A DNA stretch of 19,611 bases, taken from contig JACGCK010000497.1 in NCBI GenBank assembly GCA_014925825.1, positions 1-19,611 on the forward strand. The letters run 5' to 3'. The DNA comes from Pholiota molesta (Eukaryota > Basidiomycota > Agaricomycetes > Agaricales > Strophariaceae). The notes beneath the pieces are model-generated. The model was not told the origin of the DNA. It was given only the letters and a program-made list of their open reading frames with translations, and made no database searches. This document shows positions 1-10,245 of the stretch, piece by piece (position 1 is the first letter of the stretch; the number at the start of each line of letters is the position of its first letter). Both the position numbers and the translations under genes were made by a program.

Positions 1-382
1 GTTGAGTACTTTTCTGATGGACTGGATCTTATAGCTGTATGTATATTATCATGTTGTTGCTCGTCTTGCATTTCGCTGTTTTTCTTTTTCCTTCTTAATT
101 ATTATGAATGTGCCCAATCCATTATGACAGTCTTTTGAACGACTTTTCGACGGCAATGATGTCGCATAGGAACTACCACCTTGGACTGGTTGCTCAAGCT
201 CAAGGCGCTCACCCGCGAAAAGATTCCTTCACGTGGATTCGGCCCGCCCATGTCTGAAGTTGCATCACTTCATCGACATCCTTGATTCATTCCACATTCA
301 TTCTCTCTTCCGCACTCTTCGCCGACGTACGCGCCTTGTTCTGATTCAACAAGTCCATCTTGTTTCCATTTTTGATTTTGAT
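1..382. other. Left flank, no gene assigned
   Basis: No supported coding exon is seen before the ATG at 383. The first ~130 bases are AT-rich with a pyrimidine-rich run (about 75-100), as expected of intergenic or 3' flanking DNA. The stretch 280-380 is CT-rich and probably forms the 5' leader of the next gene. A reading frame in phase with that gene stays open upstream of 383 but contains no ATG, so it is treated as leader. Confidence 0.4.
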
Positions 383-1282
383 ATGGGCGGTGTTGATTAT
401 GACTCTTCAAGCCCCGCATTGCAGAAGTCGTATGACAAGGATGAATTATCCAGGCAATTTGACAGGAGTATTACGGTAGTACGAAACTATACACGTCGGT
501 GAGCCTCCTACATATCGTGGTGATTGTAGACAATGTTGCTAACCCTTATGGCATATTGTAGTATTGAGCGGGATTATGTGCAGCCTCTATTGAAGATTTG
601 CTATGCTTACTCACAGCGGCGCCCAATTTCTGCGGTATGCCCAATACTTGGCGATTCCACTATAGACTAATACATAATTCTACTAGGTCTTCATTGGAAT
701 TTTTGCCTTTCTGAGCTTCTTCCCAGTTATATCGTTCATGTATGTGGTCGTATTTCTTGGCACAGAATCCGTCTCAATATTGTCTACGTACAGTGGCATT
801 TCGGTGTTTACCACCATTATTTTGACTACCGTCGCGTTGGCGGCAGCTTTCATTGCCTCGTCTGCGATTGTACTGGGACTATGTAAGTGATCATCTGGTG
901 GGTATATATGCATATTGTATTGATCAATCATTCTTCAGTGGCAGTCCTTCTCTCCATCTTGACTGCGGCATTCTTTGCTTCAATCTGTCTCTCGTTGATG
1001 GCTATATCTGCCTACCTATCTTTTCGCCTCTATATATCCATCCGGAGAGATGGTTCCTCTGGGGTCTCTCATTGGACTAGCGAAATAAAGGGACTGGTAA
1101 TAGGCACCCGATCTAATGCAGAACATCAAAATGACGTGAAAGTCATTCAAGAAACTCCGGAGGACGAACTGTCAGACTATACGAGTGATTCAGATCCTAC
1201 CTCTCAGGAAAGTGAGATGGAAGTCCGAGTCAAGGCTGAAGAATACGATGATTGTGCCATGAAGGTACAAGGGAAAGCATGA
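383..1282 (+). CDS. Multi-pass membrane protein, tentatively promethin/LDO-like
   Basis: Proposed exons are 383-498, 562-634, 687-739, 794-882 and 939-1282, giving 224 residues with consistent phases. The start MGGVDYDSSS has G at -3 and +4. Residues 1-63 are hydrophilic and end in RRPISA. Residues ~64-147 are almost continuously hydrophobic (IGIFAFLSFFPVISF, then TTIILTTVALAAAFIASS, then two more segments ending SFRLYISIRR), consistent with three or four membrane spans or hairpins. The tail (~150-224) is acidic and Ser/Thr-rich. The short hydrophobic core with an LS-x2-PV turn resembles the promethin/lipid-droplet assembly (LDO) family of ER/lipid-droplet proteins; this assignment rests on pattern resemblance only. 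Intron 740-793 is a multiple of three, so retaining it would only add 18 residues. A 63-bp tandem duplication covers the last codons and the stop. Confidence 0.6.
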
Positions 1283-1364
1283 GTGCCGAAGTCAACGACT
1301 GAAGAATACGATGATTGTGCCATGAAGGTACAAGGGAAAGCATGAGTGCCGAAGTCAACGACTG
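1236..1364. repeat. 63-bp tandem duplication across a stop codon
   Basis: Positions 1236-1298 are repeated without a mismatch at 1299-1361, and identity at the 63-bp offset runs for 66 bases. The unit begins CTGAAGAATACGATG. It contains the final 14 codons and TGA (1280-1282) of the membrane-protein gene plus about 16 bases of 3' flank. Because the unit is 21 codons long and carries its own stop, the second copy lies wholly in the 3' UTR. The absence of differences points to a recent event or an assembly artefact. Confidence 0.95.
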
Positions 1365-1800
1365 CTTCACTCGATTTTTTGAACACTGGGTGCAACTGGT
1401 CATACTCCTTTTTATGCCTATTCATAACTTGAAAGCGGTAATAATCAATGCTAGCTTGACGGTGTTTTTCTTCATATGTATGTATAAGACTGTATAAGAT
1501 GTAGCCTTCCACGACTCGCCGATTCCTTGTTCTCCTAGTTTCCACTCAATAACAATAGAACTTTAGAATATACGGAATCCATTTAAGTAAATTAAAGTAG
1601 TATGCTAAGTTTCCTGTCCTTCGCCAGCACTTGGAAATCGGAAGCTCCCCGGATTGAAGCGCTTCGACTCAACTTGGTCACGGTTATCTGAACGACAAGT
1701 GGCAGTGCAGGTCAGTTCTGAAACGGTCACAAGCAAGTCACAAGCGTCATCACCACACTGTTAGTGTCTGTTAGTGTTCACTGGTTGTTCACTATACAAT
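1365..1800. other. Intergenic region, 3' flank and promoter
   Basis: No gene is supported here. The left part is the presumed 3' UTR of the membrane-protein gene and is AT-rich near 1560-1610. A small perfect tandem repeat, CTGTTAGTGT twice, lies at 1758-1777, and GTTCACT occurs twice just after it. The right end is the likely promoter of the mitochondrial-protein gene. No tRNA or structured RNA was recognised. Confidence 0.5.
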
Positions 1801-1938
1801 ATGTTAAGGAGCACCATAAATCGTCCTTTTGGCTGCTTGTATAGGAATGCTCAGGTATAATCAATATTTCTATGATAAAATCGAGGTACTCATCACTGAC
1901 AGGTATCGCGTCTTGGCTTAGCACTCCCTTTTTCGACC

Positions 1939-2701
1939 ATGCACCGTCACCTTACACCACTATTGACGGTGTCAGGTTGCCAGCCAATTGGAGTGAAAAG
2001 TCCAGGTTCGAGAACGGTAACTCAACAGCGCCTCTTTTCTTCATCTAAAAAGGAACAGGCACCAAGCGATTCGTCAGATAATTCGGCACCACCAGATGCA
2101 TGGGTCTCTATCCTCGAGAATACGGTTTCTTCACCATGGCTCTTTTCCCGTCCACAAACCCAGGAAAGAATACTTCAACGCGCATTTACGTTGATTCTTC
2201 AAATAATTCTGTCACTCAATGTTCCACGAGAGCCTGATGCAGCACGAGCTTTCTTTTTTGTACGTAGTTGTTTTGTTTTTGAATGCCACATGGTCGCTGA
2301 GTCTCGCGCTTTTTGCATGTATGTAGGCTTTAGAAAATGCTCCTGTGTCATCTACTTCTGACATGGGGCGCGGTCGTCGTGCCATAGGCATTCTTACACG
2401 TACCGTCATCGACGATATATCGTCTATTCCCATAAATTCTCCGCTTCGTCAACAACACCCCCAGGTTTTCGCCCTTCACGATGCAATGGTTCCTTTGTGT
2501 GACTTGCATCTAAGAGATCCTAGCGACAATATCGAGGATTGGAAAGCGTTCTGGTCTCGCGCGGAAGGACCTTTGCTGGAGCTTAATAACGAACTAGACA
2601 ATGCTGGGTTCGGGCTTGATCTGGAAAAAATAATGGCTGCACAAGAAGAGGAGAAAGCACTCAATAAGGAAGCACCAAAATCTGAGGAAGAAGCCAAATA
2701 G
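1939..2701 (+). CDS. Mitochondrially targeted protein of unknown function
   Basis: Exons are 1939-2259 and 2327-2701, with a 67-nt intron (GTACGT...TAG). The start MHRHLTPLL has context ACCATG. An alternative start is the ATG at 1801 (MLRSTINRPFGCLYRNAQ), joined by a 48-nt intron (1855-1902) that enters the same open frame; that form has 261 residues against 215. Either N-terminus is basic and Ser/Thr-rich without acidic residues, and RLFSSSKK looks like a matrix-protease cleavage site. The mature part includes ILQRAFTLILQIILSLNVP, ARAFFFALENAP and DMGRGRRAIGILTRTVID, then an acidic, Glu/Lys-rich helical tail ending SEEEAK. I do not recognise the family. The mitochondrial location is inferred from the presequence only. 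Confidence 0.7.
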
Positions 2702-2978
2702 AATCACCAAACGCGGAGGAAGCGAAACAGCAGGAGTAGTCCTATTCTTTAACAAGGCAACCTTTTCATGATGTAAATTAGGGATGGCAATAACGAACTG
2801 GTGTCTATAGTATTCAAGTGTCTCATGTGCGAACATCATTCTGAATACCCGAAATTGACGAACGCGACAGTCGCGTCTAATTAAAAAGCACATGACCAGT
2901 TGCTTATGTCATTTACCGTTTTTAGATGCAACTTTTTTGCTCAAGTATTATAATTGTAGGTTCATCTTCATTCAGCAT

Positions 2979-3795
2979 ATGCGTCCCCTCACAGAAGAAG
3001 AGTCGAAGGCGGTGTTTACCAAGCTTGCCAATTATATTGTCCGTTCCACTCCACTCCAGTGTTGAGTCACCAAGACTGAACTTCTTTGTTTACAGGGAAA
3101 GAACCTGGTTCACCTCATTGATCGTCCAGACGAGCCATATTGCTTTAGGCTACACAGGGATCGCGTATACTATGTGTCGGAGTCTTCCATGCGTCTGGGT
3201 ATCTCGATAGCGCGGCCAAATCTCGTCAGTCTTGGGACATGTTTCGGCAAGTTCAGCAAAAGCGGAAAGTTCAAGCTACATATCACTGCTCTTGACTACG
3301 TTGCACAATATGCGAAATACAAAGTACGCCGACTTTTCACCTTCATTTACTTACTTCAGTGCTGAAGGTTGTTCTCAAGATCTGGATAAAGCCCAACGGA
3401 GAGATGCCTTTTCTATATGGAAACCATGTCGTGAAAGCACATCTAGGAAGAATAACAGAGGACACACCAGAGCATCAGGGAGTAGTAGTCTTCAGCATGA
3501 ATGATATACCTTTAGTCTGTCCTTTCGACTCGATTGTCCATTCCAACTCTAACATCTCCTTAGGGTTTTGGAGTTACTGCTCGGTCAACGGTTGACACAC
3601 GCAAATTGGACCCAACAGCAATTATTGTTTTCCATCAAGCGTACGTTTATCTATTTTGAGATGTGGCCTTGCGCTAATGAAATCGTAATCAGTGATGTTG
3701 GTGAATATCTGCGCGACGAGGTGTGTAGAGTAATTTTTTTTTTTCTCAGTCGCAAATTTCTGATGACATCCTGCAAATAGGAAACATTATTTTAA
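2979..3795 (+). CDS. NIP7: 60S ribosome biogenesis protein Nip7
   Basis: Six exons: 2979-3038, 3096-3323, 3380-3514, 3564-3640, 3693-3720 and 3781-3795, giving 180 residues against 181 in yeast Nip7. The protein begins [16 protein letters not shown] and contains [68 protein letters not shown] and GEYLRDEETLF, which track the family closely from end to end. Nip7 has an N-terminal alpha/beta domain (~1-90) and a C-terminal PUA RNA-binding domain (~95-170). It acts in the nucleolus in pre-60S maturation and 27S pre-rRNA processing, with Nop8 and Nop53 among reported partners. Two introns start with the unusual GTC (3039 and 3515). The last coding exon is only 15 nt (GAA ACA TTA TTT TAA) and supplies the conserved C-terminal TLF. 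The gene appears intact. Confidence 0.95.
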
Positions 3796-4048
3796 TACTT
3801 TCATCTGTTTTGATTTCATTTTTCGTAATGCGATGGGATGCATAGTGGCGTTGAATGGGCGTATTTCGTGTATATTCATACATTTAGTGTTTTCCCGGCC
3901 TGAAGTGCTCGACCGTGGTAGACTGCTGGCCATGCATCGCGCGGGTCGCATGGTGTATGGGGTGTTGTATCTTTAGTTAGAATTGCCAAGTATAGAAATT
4001 ATGATGCGCTAAAGTCTGTCGTGGAAGTGACGAGCACGGCCACTTGGC

Positions 4049-7000
4049 ATGTCTTCCTTTAATCACCACCCATGGTTCTCCCTCACTGACGACCAGCTCA
4101 CTGACGACGCTATCCATGAGATCCTGGCACCTATTCATGATGACCTTTGGGTGGCTTCGGCATGCGTCGACCGCATCCTAAACGACACCGCTCTCCAGCA
4201 CAGTCTCCTGAATCTCGGCCTATTTCGCACCGACCGCGTCGTTGAGAGATGCACCAACATAATTGCACTTGCTTCGCCATCTGTTCACGGCTCAGACACC
4301 AAAGTCGATACCCTTGTTCACCACTTTGAAAATACGCCGACTGATGCTTCGCTGTGTTACCTACGCTCCATCCTCTTGCGTCGTCTAGACAGACTCAACG
4401 CATATGTTGAAATGGAGAAGGTTTTTCCAAAGGGAATGGAAATAGAGGTCGAAGATGTCATCGAGGAATGGGAGGACGATCCATGGGCAGACGGGACCGC
4501 TACAGCATCTTCGTCCAAGCCGACACCACAATCGAAATCCACGGCACCACCGCCAGTATCGCTTGCTGACTTCATTCAAAACGATCTTCTTTGGTCAGCC
4601 TGCGAATTGGCAGCCTCAGAAGCGTTTGATGCGCTCCGCGTCCTTCAACGAAAGTATACCGCGGAACTATGGCCTGCCCGTTTCAAGATTCAAAGCTGCG
4701 TCCCTGAGCATGCCCATCCTTCCGAATGCGCAGAAATATTTCCTTCTTTAGACCCCTCTTCGAACAGAGAGTCCATCCCTCCTTCAGAAAAATGGAGAAA
4801 CGAGCCAAACTTCTCGGAATTGCCTCATACTCGAGAAGCAATAAAGAAATCCGAAATACCGTTACCCGCAATCACGGATTCTGACAAGGCGCTCGAATTC
4901 ACCGCTATTCCGAACCCACTCGCAGCAGACGAACTCTCTGCCTGGTACAAAAAGCGCGTGAAGAATGTCATATCATCGACGGGTATGGTTGACATCGCTT
5001 TAGCTTTGGTGCAACACGCTGCATCACAAGGTATTCCTTCGCTGGATGAACTCGGAGAAGAATTGAGCTTGTTGTCCAAGCTCGTTTATGATGCACCTCA
5101 AAGCAGCGTCATAAATGAAGATTGGACGCTTGACAACTGGTATTCCATGGATCCAACGAGCGTTGTCCACGCTTACCTTGCCCATGCATCACCAGAGGCT
5201 CTGCCACGCTGCATCTCGCACCTCGTCATGCCATACCTTTACGTGCTGGAGGCAAAAACGGAACGTGCTGGAAAGCCAGATCCTACACTCGCTACAAGGA
5301 TACTATACGACTACATCCTGACGACATCCCTCGAAAACGTGGCTGCTATATTCGATGCTTCTAAGCCTACTCTTCCTTTCGGACAAAGGATAATCAACAA
5401 CGACGAAGATATGGTGCGTGTTGCACTTGCTTGCTTATATAGCAGCAACAGTCTCGATCAATGGTCCACGATGAGCAACATATTTGAATGTCTTCCGGTT
5501 TGGGATGTTCCTCAAGATCAAGAGAATGATATTGGTGAAGCTGCGGATACAACCATCACTTCTTTAGGCGTTTTTGTTACACCCAGCACCAATCAACCTC
5601 ATTGCACAGCGAAGGATCTCCTGGTTTTCCTGAAACCTCTCCCTCTGTCATCGTTGTCTCGACTATTAGACATTCTCGATGTCCATCTCGAATCTGGAGA
5701 GATACTATCGAGATGGAGCGTCCCTGCGCCACTGCGATGGTTCCTTCAAAGCAGTGACAACATCAACGAGCAGCGTGCATGGGCTAATAGGATGGCTCGA
5801 CGCGCAGGAGGAAAGGATGATAGACTCAACGGTATTGATGATTGGGAATGGTTGCTGCAAGACATGCTGAAGCTGACTGGAAATGGTGACCCTTCCGCCC
5901 GAGGTGCCTTTTGTTTGTTGTCGCGTGAAGAGGTCAGCAGCATCTTCCTAACTGGATTGCTTAGCACCGACAGTAAGTCCATGTTCTGCGTTACTCATGT
6001 CTCTTCTTAAAATTCATATATCATAGACTTCGAGATCGCGAAAACCATGCTCTACGGTCCTCATCATAAACTCAAACTCAGCCAAGAAAGGATCGAAGCC
6101 GTCTGCCTATCTGCCTCACGAGAATTTTATGATAATGCTAGCTCAGGCAACTATAAAATGGGAGACATGAGGCTTGCCTACGAATGGTACGCAGCATTGT
6201 GATCTACTTTTACCAACCTTCACTGAACTGTAATCTAGTCTAGAGGTTCCGAGACCCTCTCCAAAAATTGCACAGGAGAAGGAATTTATCGAAGCTACTT
6301 CGCGAATAAGTTCCTTCAACGTTTTTTCGTCACCTGGCGTCGCAATCGCTCCCATTGAAATACGCTTGATCAAAGACCGTCTCTCGCTTATATCTCGGGT
6401 CCTCTCTAGTAACGATGACGCATACAACATACGCAAGTTATTTTAGATTTGGGATATAAGCTGGGATATAGGAACGACACTGTTGCCGAAGTAAAGATCC
6501 TCGCCATGCTTGCGGATACCGCACTACAGGCCGAGGATTTCGCGCAAGCGTACGAGAACAGCGAGCGCATGGTCCAGATAGTTGCCAACCTCCGTGCCTC
6601 AAGCCCCTCAGAATTGGATGAGACGAAACTGCGCGAAGCATCGGAGGTCTGCTGGATTGCATGTTTCCAGCTTGGACGCCAACCAGAGTTCCCCGACCTT
6701 GCGAAGAAACTCATTCTGCTGGGACATGCACTGGAGTTTTGCCCCCCGGACAAGATCCATGACGTCTTGACGGCGTGGCGAAAGCTGGAGAGCGAAGACA
6801 TACAGCGCCGAGAGGATCAGCTAACTCAGAGGAAGAGCGGTGTGCTTAATATCGCGGCGGCCCCAGGCAAAATGAATATGGAAGCTTTATCTGGGAATGT
6901 CGCATCGTCTTTGCGGGCGCGGCTGCATGACTTCCATATGCCGTCACCGCCGCTGCTGAGTACGCCTGATGCGGCGGCGCTTGCGAGTCGGACGTTCAAG

Positions 7001-7171
7001 AGCGTTGCTGCAAATTTCCCGTTCGCGGTAGGCCAGCGCGGGCGCTCGGATGTGGATGAGCGGAGCGAGGGCTCGCGAAGAACGGATGGGCATGACGTAT
7101 CGAGCCAGGCTTCGCGCGTATTCTCGAAGGGTATCGGGTGGTTGATTGGGGCAGATGAGGCTGAGCTATAG
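4049..7171 (+). CDS. SEC39: Sec39-domain protein, Dsl1 ER tethering complex
   Basis: Exons are 4049-5972, 6027-6186 and 6239-7171; about 1005 residues if a one-base break is allowed for. It begins MSSFNHHPWFSLTDDQLTDD. The C-terminal half carries the features I associate with fungal Sec39 (Dsl3): LLSREEVSSIFLTGLLSTDN, EFYDNASSGNYKMGDM, LAYECLEVPRP and LGYRNDTVAEVKILAMLADT. Sec39 is an all-helical subunit of the Dsl1 complex (Dsl1, Sec39, Tip20), which tethers COPI vesicles at the ER during Golgi-to-ER retrieval; the animal counterpart is NBAS. At 6420-6430 the frame reads DDAYN then meets a TAG, while the frame one base over reads HTQVILDLGYKLGYR, the continuation expected for the family. One base appears missing at about 6426-6428. 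A 38-nt intron (6409-6446, GTAACG...TTTAG) would also restore frame but would remove that conserved segment. Confidence 0.85.
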
Positions 7172-7658
7172 TCTACGTATGTACGACACTACACTACACG
7201 TACGACACATACAGTACATGTCTTTTTACATTAACTGGTGATAATAATCCAGGTATTAAGTAACACAAATCGAGTCATGCATCTGCATCTGCATCAGCGT
7301 CGTAGGGTGAGGGAATGAACAGGGAAGTAATGAAGGGTATGTATGTATAGGTACAAAACGAGAATGAATAGGTAGTTTCTCTAGAAATGACTGTAGCAAA
7401 TAATGAATGTTGGACAAGAATGGGAGATAAAATGGGAGGAGGCTACAACAAACTAGAGAATGGTAATAAATAGGCCCGTTTTAATACCACAAATGGTATA
7501 ACAAATATTTATAAGTAAGGAACAAAGGGACAAGGTAAATGTGACATGGATGAATGAATAGGGCGGGCTTTTGTAATAGTACAAATGCCCATATGGTTTG
7601 ATATACAACCAAGAAACCTGATAGAAAGGATAGTAAGAAAAACGCGTCTCCTTCAACT
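7172..7658. other. Convergent intergenic region
   Basis: This 487-bp stretch lies between the stop codons of two genes that face each other, so it should hold both 3' UTRs. It is AT-rich on the right and contains short simple-sequence patches (a TACGACACTACACTACAC-like patch near 7180-7215, GTATGTATGTA near 7338, GAATGAATA near 7550). No coding signal or RNA gene was seen. Confidence 0.5.
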
Positions 7659-10245
7659 TCAAGGCAGTATCGCTTTGCCGAATCGCGACGAAGTGCCTGT
7701 GCGCGCGCGAGGTCGGTTAATGATGCTGCCTCCAACAGGCGACGGGTTGAGCGACGCTGGTGCCTGTTTCCCCCGCCCGCAATGGCTGCAGTACTCGTTA
7801 CCGTATCGTCCGGTTGCTGCCTCTAGCTCTGCTTTGAGGTCGCGCACCTGCCCCTCCAGCTCCCAGATCTGCTGCTGCGCCGTCCTTGCCGACAACGCGA
7901 GCTGCTGTCGCTCGCCTGCCGCTGTCGTGCTCTTCTCTCCACCGCTGCTACTACTGCCGCGTGGGCTCAAGGTCCGCGGTGGTGGAGTGATGGGTGCCAG
8001 CGGACTCGCCGCCGAGCGAGGCGTATCCGGATCGTTCGTCGAGCTCGGAGGACGTGGCTCATCGTCGAGCGGCACGAGATGCTCGCTAAAATGCGCGCTG
8101 AACAGCGTCGACACCGGCCGCAGACGTAGTGCAGGGAATTCTGTTACTTGCGCGGGCGCGCTCTGCGGTTGCAGCTCGGCTGTCGCCCAAGGGCGGCGCG
8201 CAATAGGTGCATCCTCCGGGTTGTCGAGATGGTGCAGGTACCTACTGTTGCCATTGTTGCCGGCGGAGACGGAGGCACGCGGGGAGGAGGGTCCAGAGGC
8301 GGAAGGCGTAGTGCGGATGGAAAGCATGGGAGGTGTGCGCCGCTGGTTGAGTGTGCTGCCTTTCCACGATGGTCCTTCGCTTGCGACGGAGTCATTGCTC
8401 GGCGTAGGGTCTGCTTCGTACATGGCTGGGACAAGGTTGGGACAGGGATACGCTGAACGGACTTGGGCACCCGCTGCTGCGCTTGGTAGGTAGTGTTAGG
8501 GTTGTTTGCAGTACTACTGTTGTTGCTGAAGCTACCAATGTGCTCCGGCAACGAAGGCACAGGGGGCGGGTCGTCATGCTCGTCTTTCTCCTGCGCCTTG
8601 CCCCCATTGAAGAGACGCATGAAGCCGCTTTTCTTATGCTTGAGCGACCGGCCTCCTGTCGCTGTGGGCATGCCGTTGCCCGTTGGCTGCGTTGATAGGG
8701 CACCGAGTTCTGGTTCGCGGCGGTCCGCTTTCGGCTGCCCAACAATCGTATGCAACGCACTCTTCGCTTTGGAGCCTGCGCTTATCGAACGCCCACGAAC
8801 TCTGGAGGGAATGATTCCAAATGGCGACCCGTCTGAACCTTGAGAGGTGTTTGAAGTGTCGTTATCTTCGACAGGAAATGCGGACGACGCGCGAGAGCTG
8901 CTCGAGCTGGATGTCCGCGATGCCTCAACGGATGTGGTGGCACTTCGCATGCGCTGGGCCCTTGCCTCCTCGAGAGAAATAAGAGAGAAGGTCGGTGCAG
9001 TATTGCGTTCAGTCCAACCCACCAGGCTCGAAACTCCCGGCGGCAACCGTGCGGGGAATGATCTTGACTCCTGTCGGAGGTGGCTGACAGGTCGGGCGGG
9101 TTGATGACAGGAACGGGGGAAGATATCTTCTTCGCGAGAACCGCTGACGAACGAGGCTTCGACGTGATGGAATTGATGGATGAATCTGGGGTCAGCGTCG
9201 CCTGGCTACTCGACTTAGCCATCGAGTCTGTCGAAAAAGCCTCTGTCACGGTCAGATTCGAATCATTTCTAGAGGATGCATAGTGCGAGCCTAAACTACT
9301 ATGATAGGTGGATATGTCGTCTTCAGCATAGGATACAACAAGGTCAGGGTTGGCGTATGGATGCGTGGATTCGTAGACTGGAGTTGAGTGGATTTCTTGG
9401 GGTCTCTCGGAGGTGGAGGAGGAAGGCGAAAACGGCTGTGGGAGGGAGATACAGGAGGACGGAAGGGACGGGAGTAGGAGGCAAAGGGCCCGTAGGTGTG
9501 TCGGGTCGGAGGCGACCCAGGGAGAACTTGCTGCGCAGGGTTTCTTTAGGTGGCTGAGGAGCGATACGCCCGAGCGAGGTCGCAGACATACTTTCTTGAG
9601 CGAGGGCACTGAGAGAAAGAATTGCATTCATAATAAATTCAGGACCATTGATAAGCTAACTTACTACAAGGCGCCACGGGGGTAGGATGTCTGGGAGCTG
9701 GTCGTATCAAAGGAGCGCTTGGGGAGGACCTGAGAACGCGAAGACTCGCCACTAGGGCGAGTCGTCTGGAAGCTAGGACGTGGGCTAGAGGAGCCCGAGG
9801 GCCGACGACGCGCGAAGGGGAAGGCAGCACCGAAATGGCGGGGGCTGTCCTCGGGCTCATCTTCCTCCTCGAGGTCGCCCTCCTCGAGCTCCCACGGCGC
9901 GCGGGAGTGGAAGCGCATCTTGGGGCCAAGATAGCTTAGGCGTGGAACGGCGGGGGTGTTATCTCGGTGTTCGTATGGCTCGGGCTCATCGTTATAAGAG
10001 TCGGCATAAGAGGCGCGGGGGTCGTCGGCGAGGTCGAGCATACTGGACGGCTGGCGCTGGGGCGGGTGGTCGTCGACAGGGGAGGGATAGTCATAGTCGG
10101 GATCGTGGATTGGACGGGGGGAGAAGCAGGGACGGCTGTAGACGGAGGGGGTGTCTGAGTAGTCTGAGACGGCGGAGAAGCGGGGTGCGCGCTGGTCGAG
10201 GAGGGCGCGGATGTGGGCGTCGGGGTCGTGGGGGTGGCGCAGCAT
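7659..10245 (-). CDS. Long Ser/Pro-rich, mostly disordered protein, unknown function
   Basis: Exon 1 is 10245-9665, starting MLRHPHDPDAHIRALLDQ; a 56-nt intron (9664-9609, GTAAGT...CAG) leads to exon 2, 9608-7659. The total would be about 843 residues. The protein is rich in Ser, Pro, Arg and acidic runs (ELEEGDLEEEDEPEDSPRHF). More ordered-looking segments are RLPPGVSSLVGWTERN followed by TFSLISLEEARAQRMRS, KKSGFMRLFNGGKAQ, a coiled coil (QQQIWELEGQVRDLKAELEA) and, next to it, a paired-cysteine motif EYCSHCGRG. Exon 2 changes frame three times: near 9436-9447 (one base too many), 9051-9060 (one too few) and 8421-8431 (one too few). The net change is consistent with a single continuous protein. 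Indel errors, small unrecognised introns or gene decay are all possible. I do not recognise a family. Its start is 86 bp from that of CGR1. Confidence 0.65.

Noticed and set aside
1204..1545. Minus-strand open frame with a 21-residue peptide repeated twice
   Set aside because: The repeat is the complement of the 63-bp DNA tandem duplication; no promoter or family signal supports expression.
3721..3780. Possible box C/D snoRNA in the last NIP7 intron (CTGATGA present)
   Set aside because: The 60-nt intron is too short and lacks a convincing D box or terminal stem.
6409..6446. 38-nt intron in SEC39 as the preferred model
   Set aside because: It keeps the frame, but it is shorter than every other intron inferred here and would delete a segment that reads as conserved in the other frame. 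Kept only as an alternative.
7585..8493. Plus-strand open frame of about 300 codons
   Set aside because: It lies opposite the Ser/Pro-rich gene and is open because the GC-rich minus-strand coding sequence yields few stops on the complement. It starts in a convergent 3' region and has no protein-like motif.
9073..9110. 38-nt intron (GTCATC...GACAG on the minus strand) to explain the middle frame change of the Ser/Pro-rich gene
   Set aside because: It fits the frame but is very short, has a poor donor, and would remove the plausible VINPPDLSATSD segment. Not adopted.
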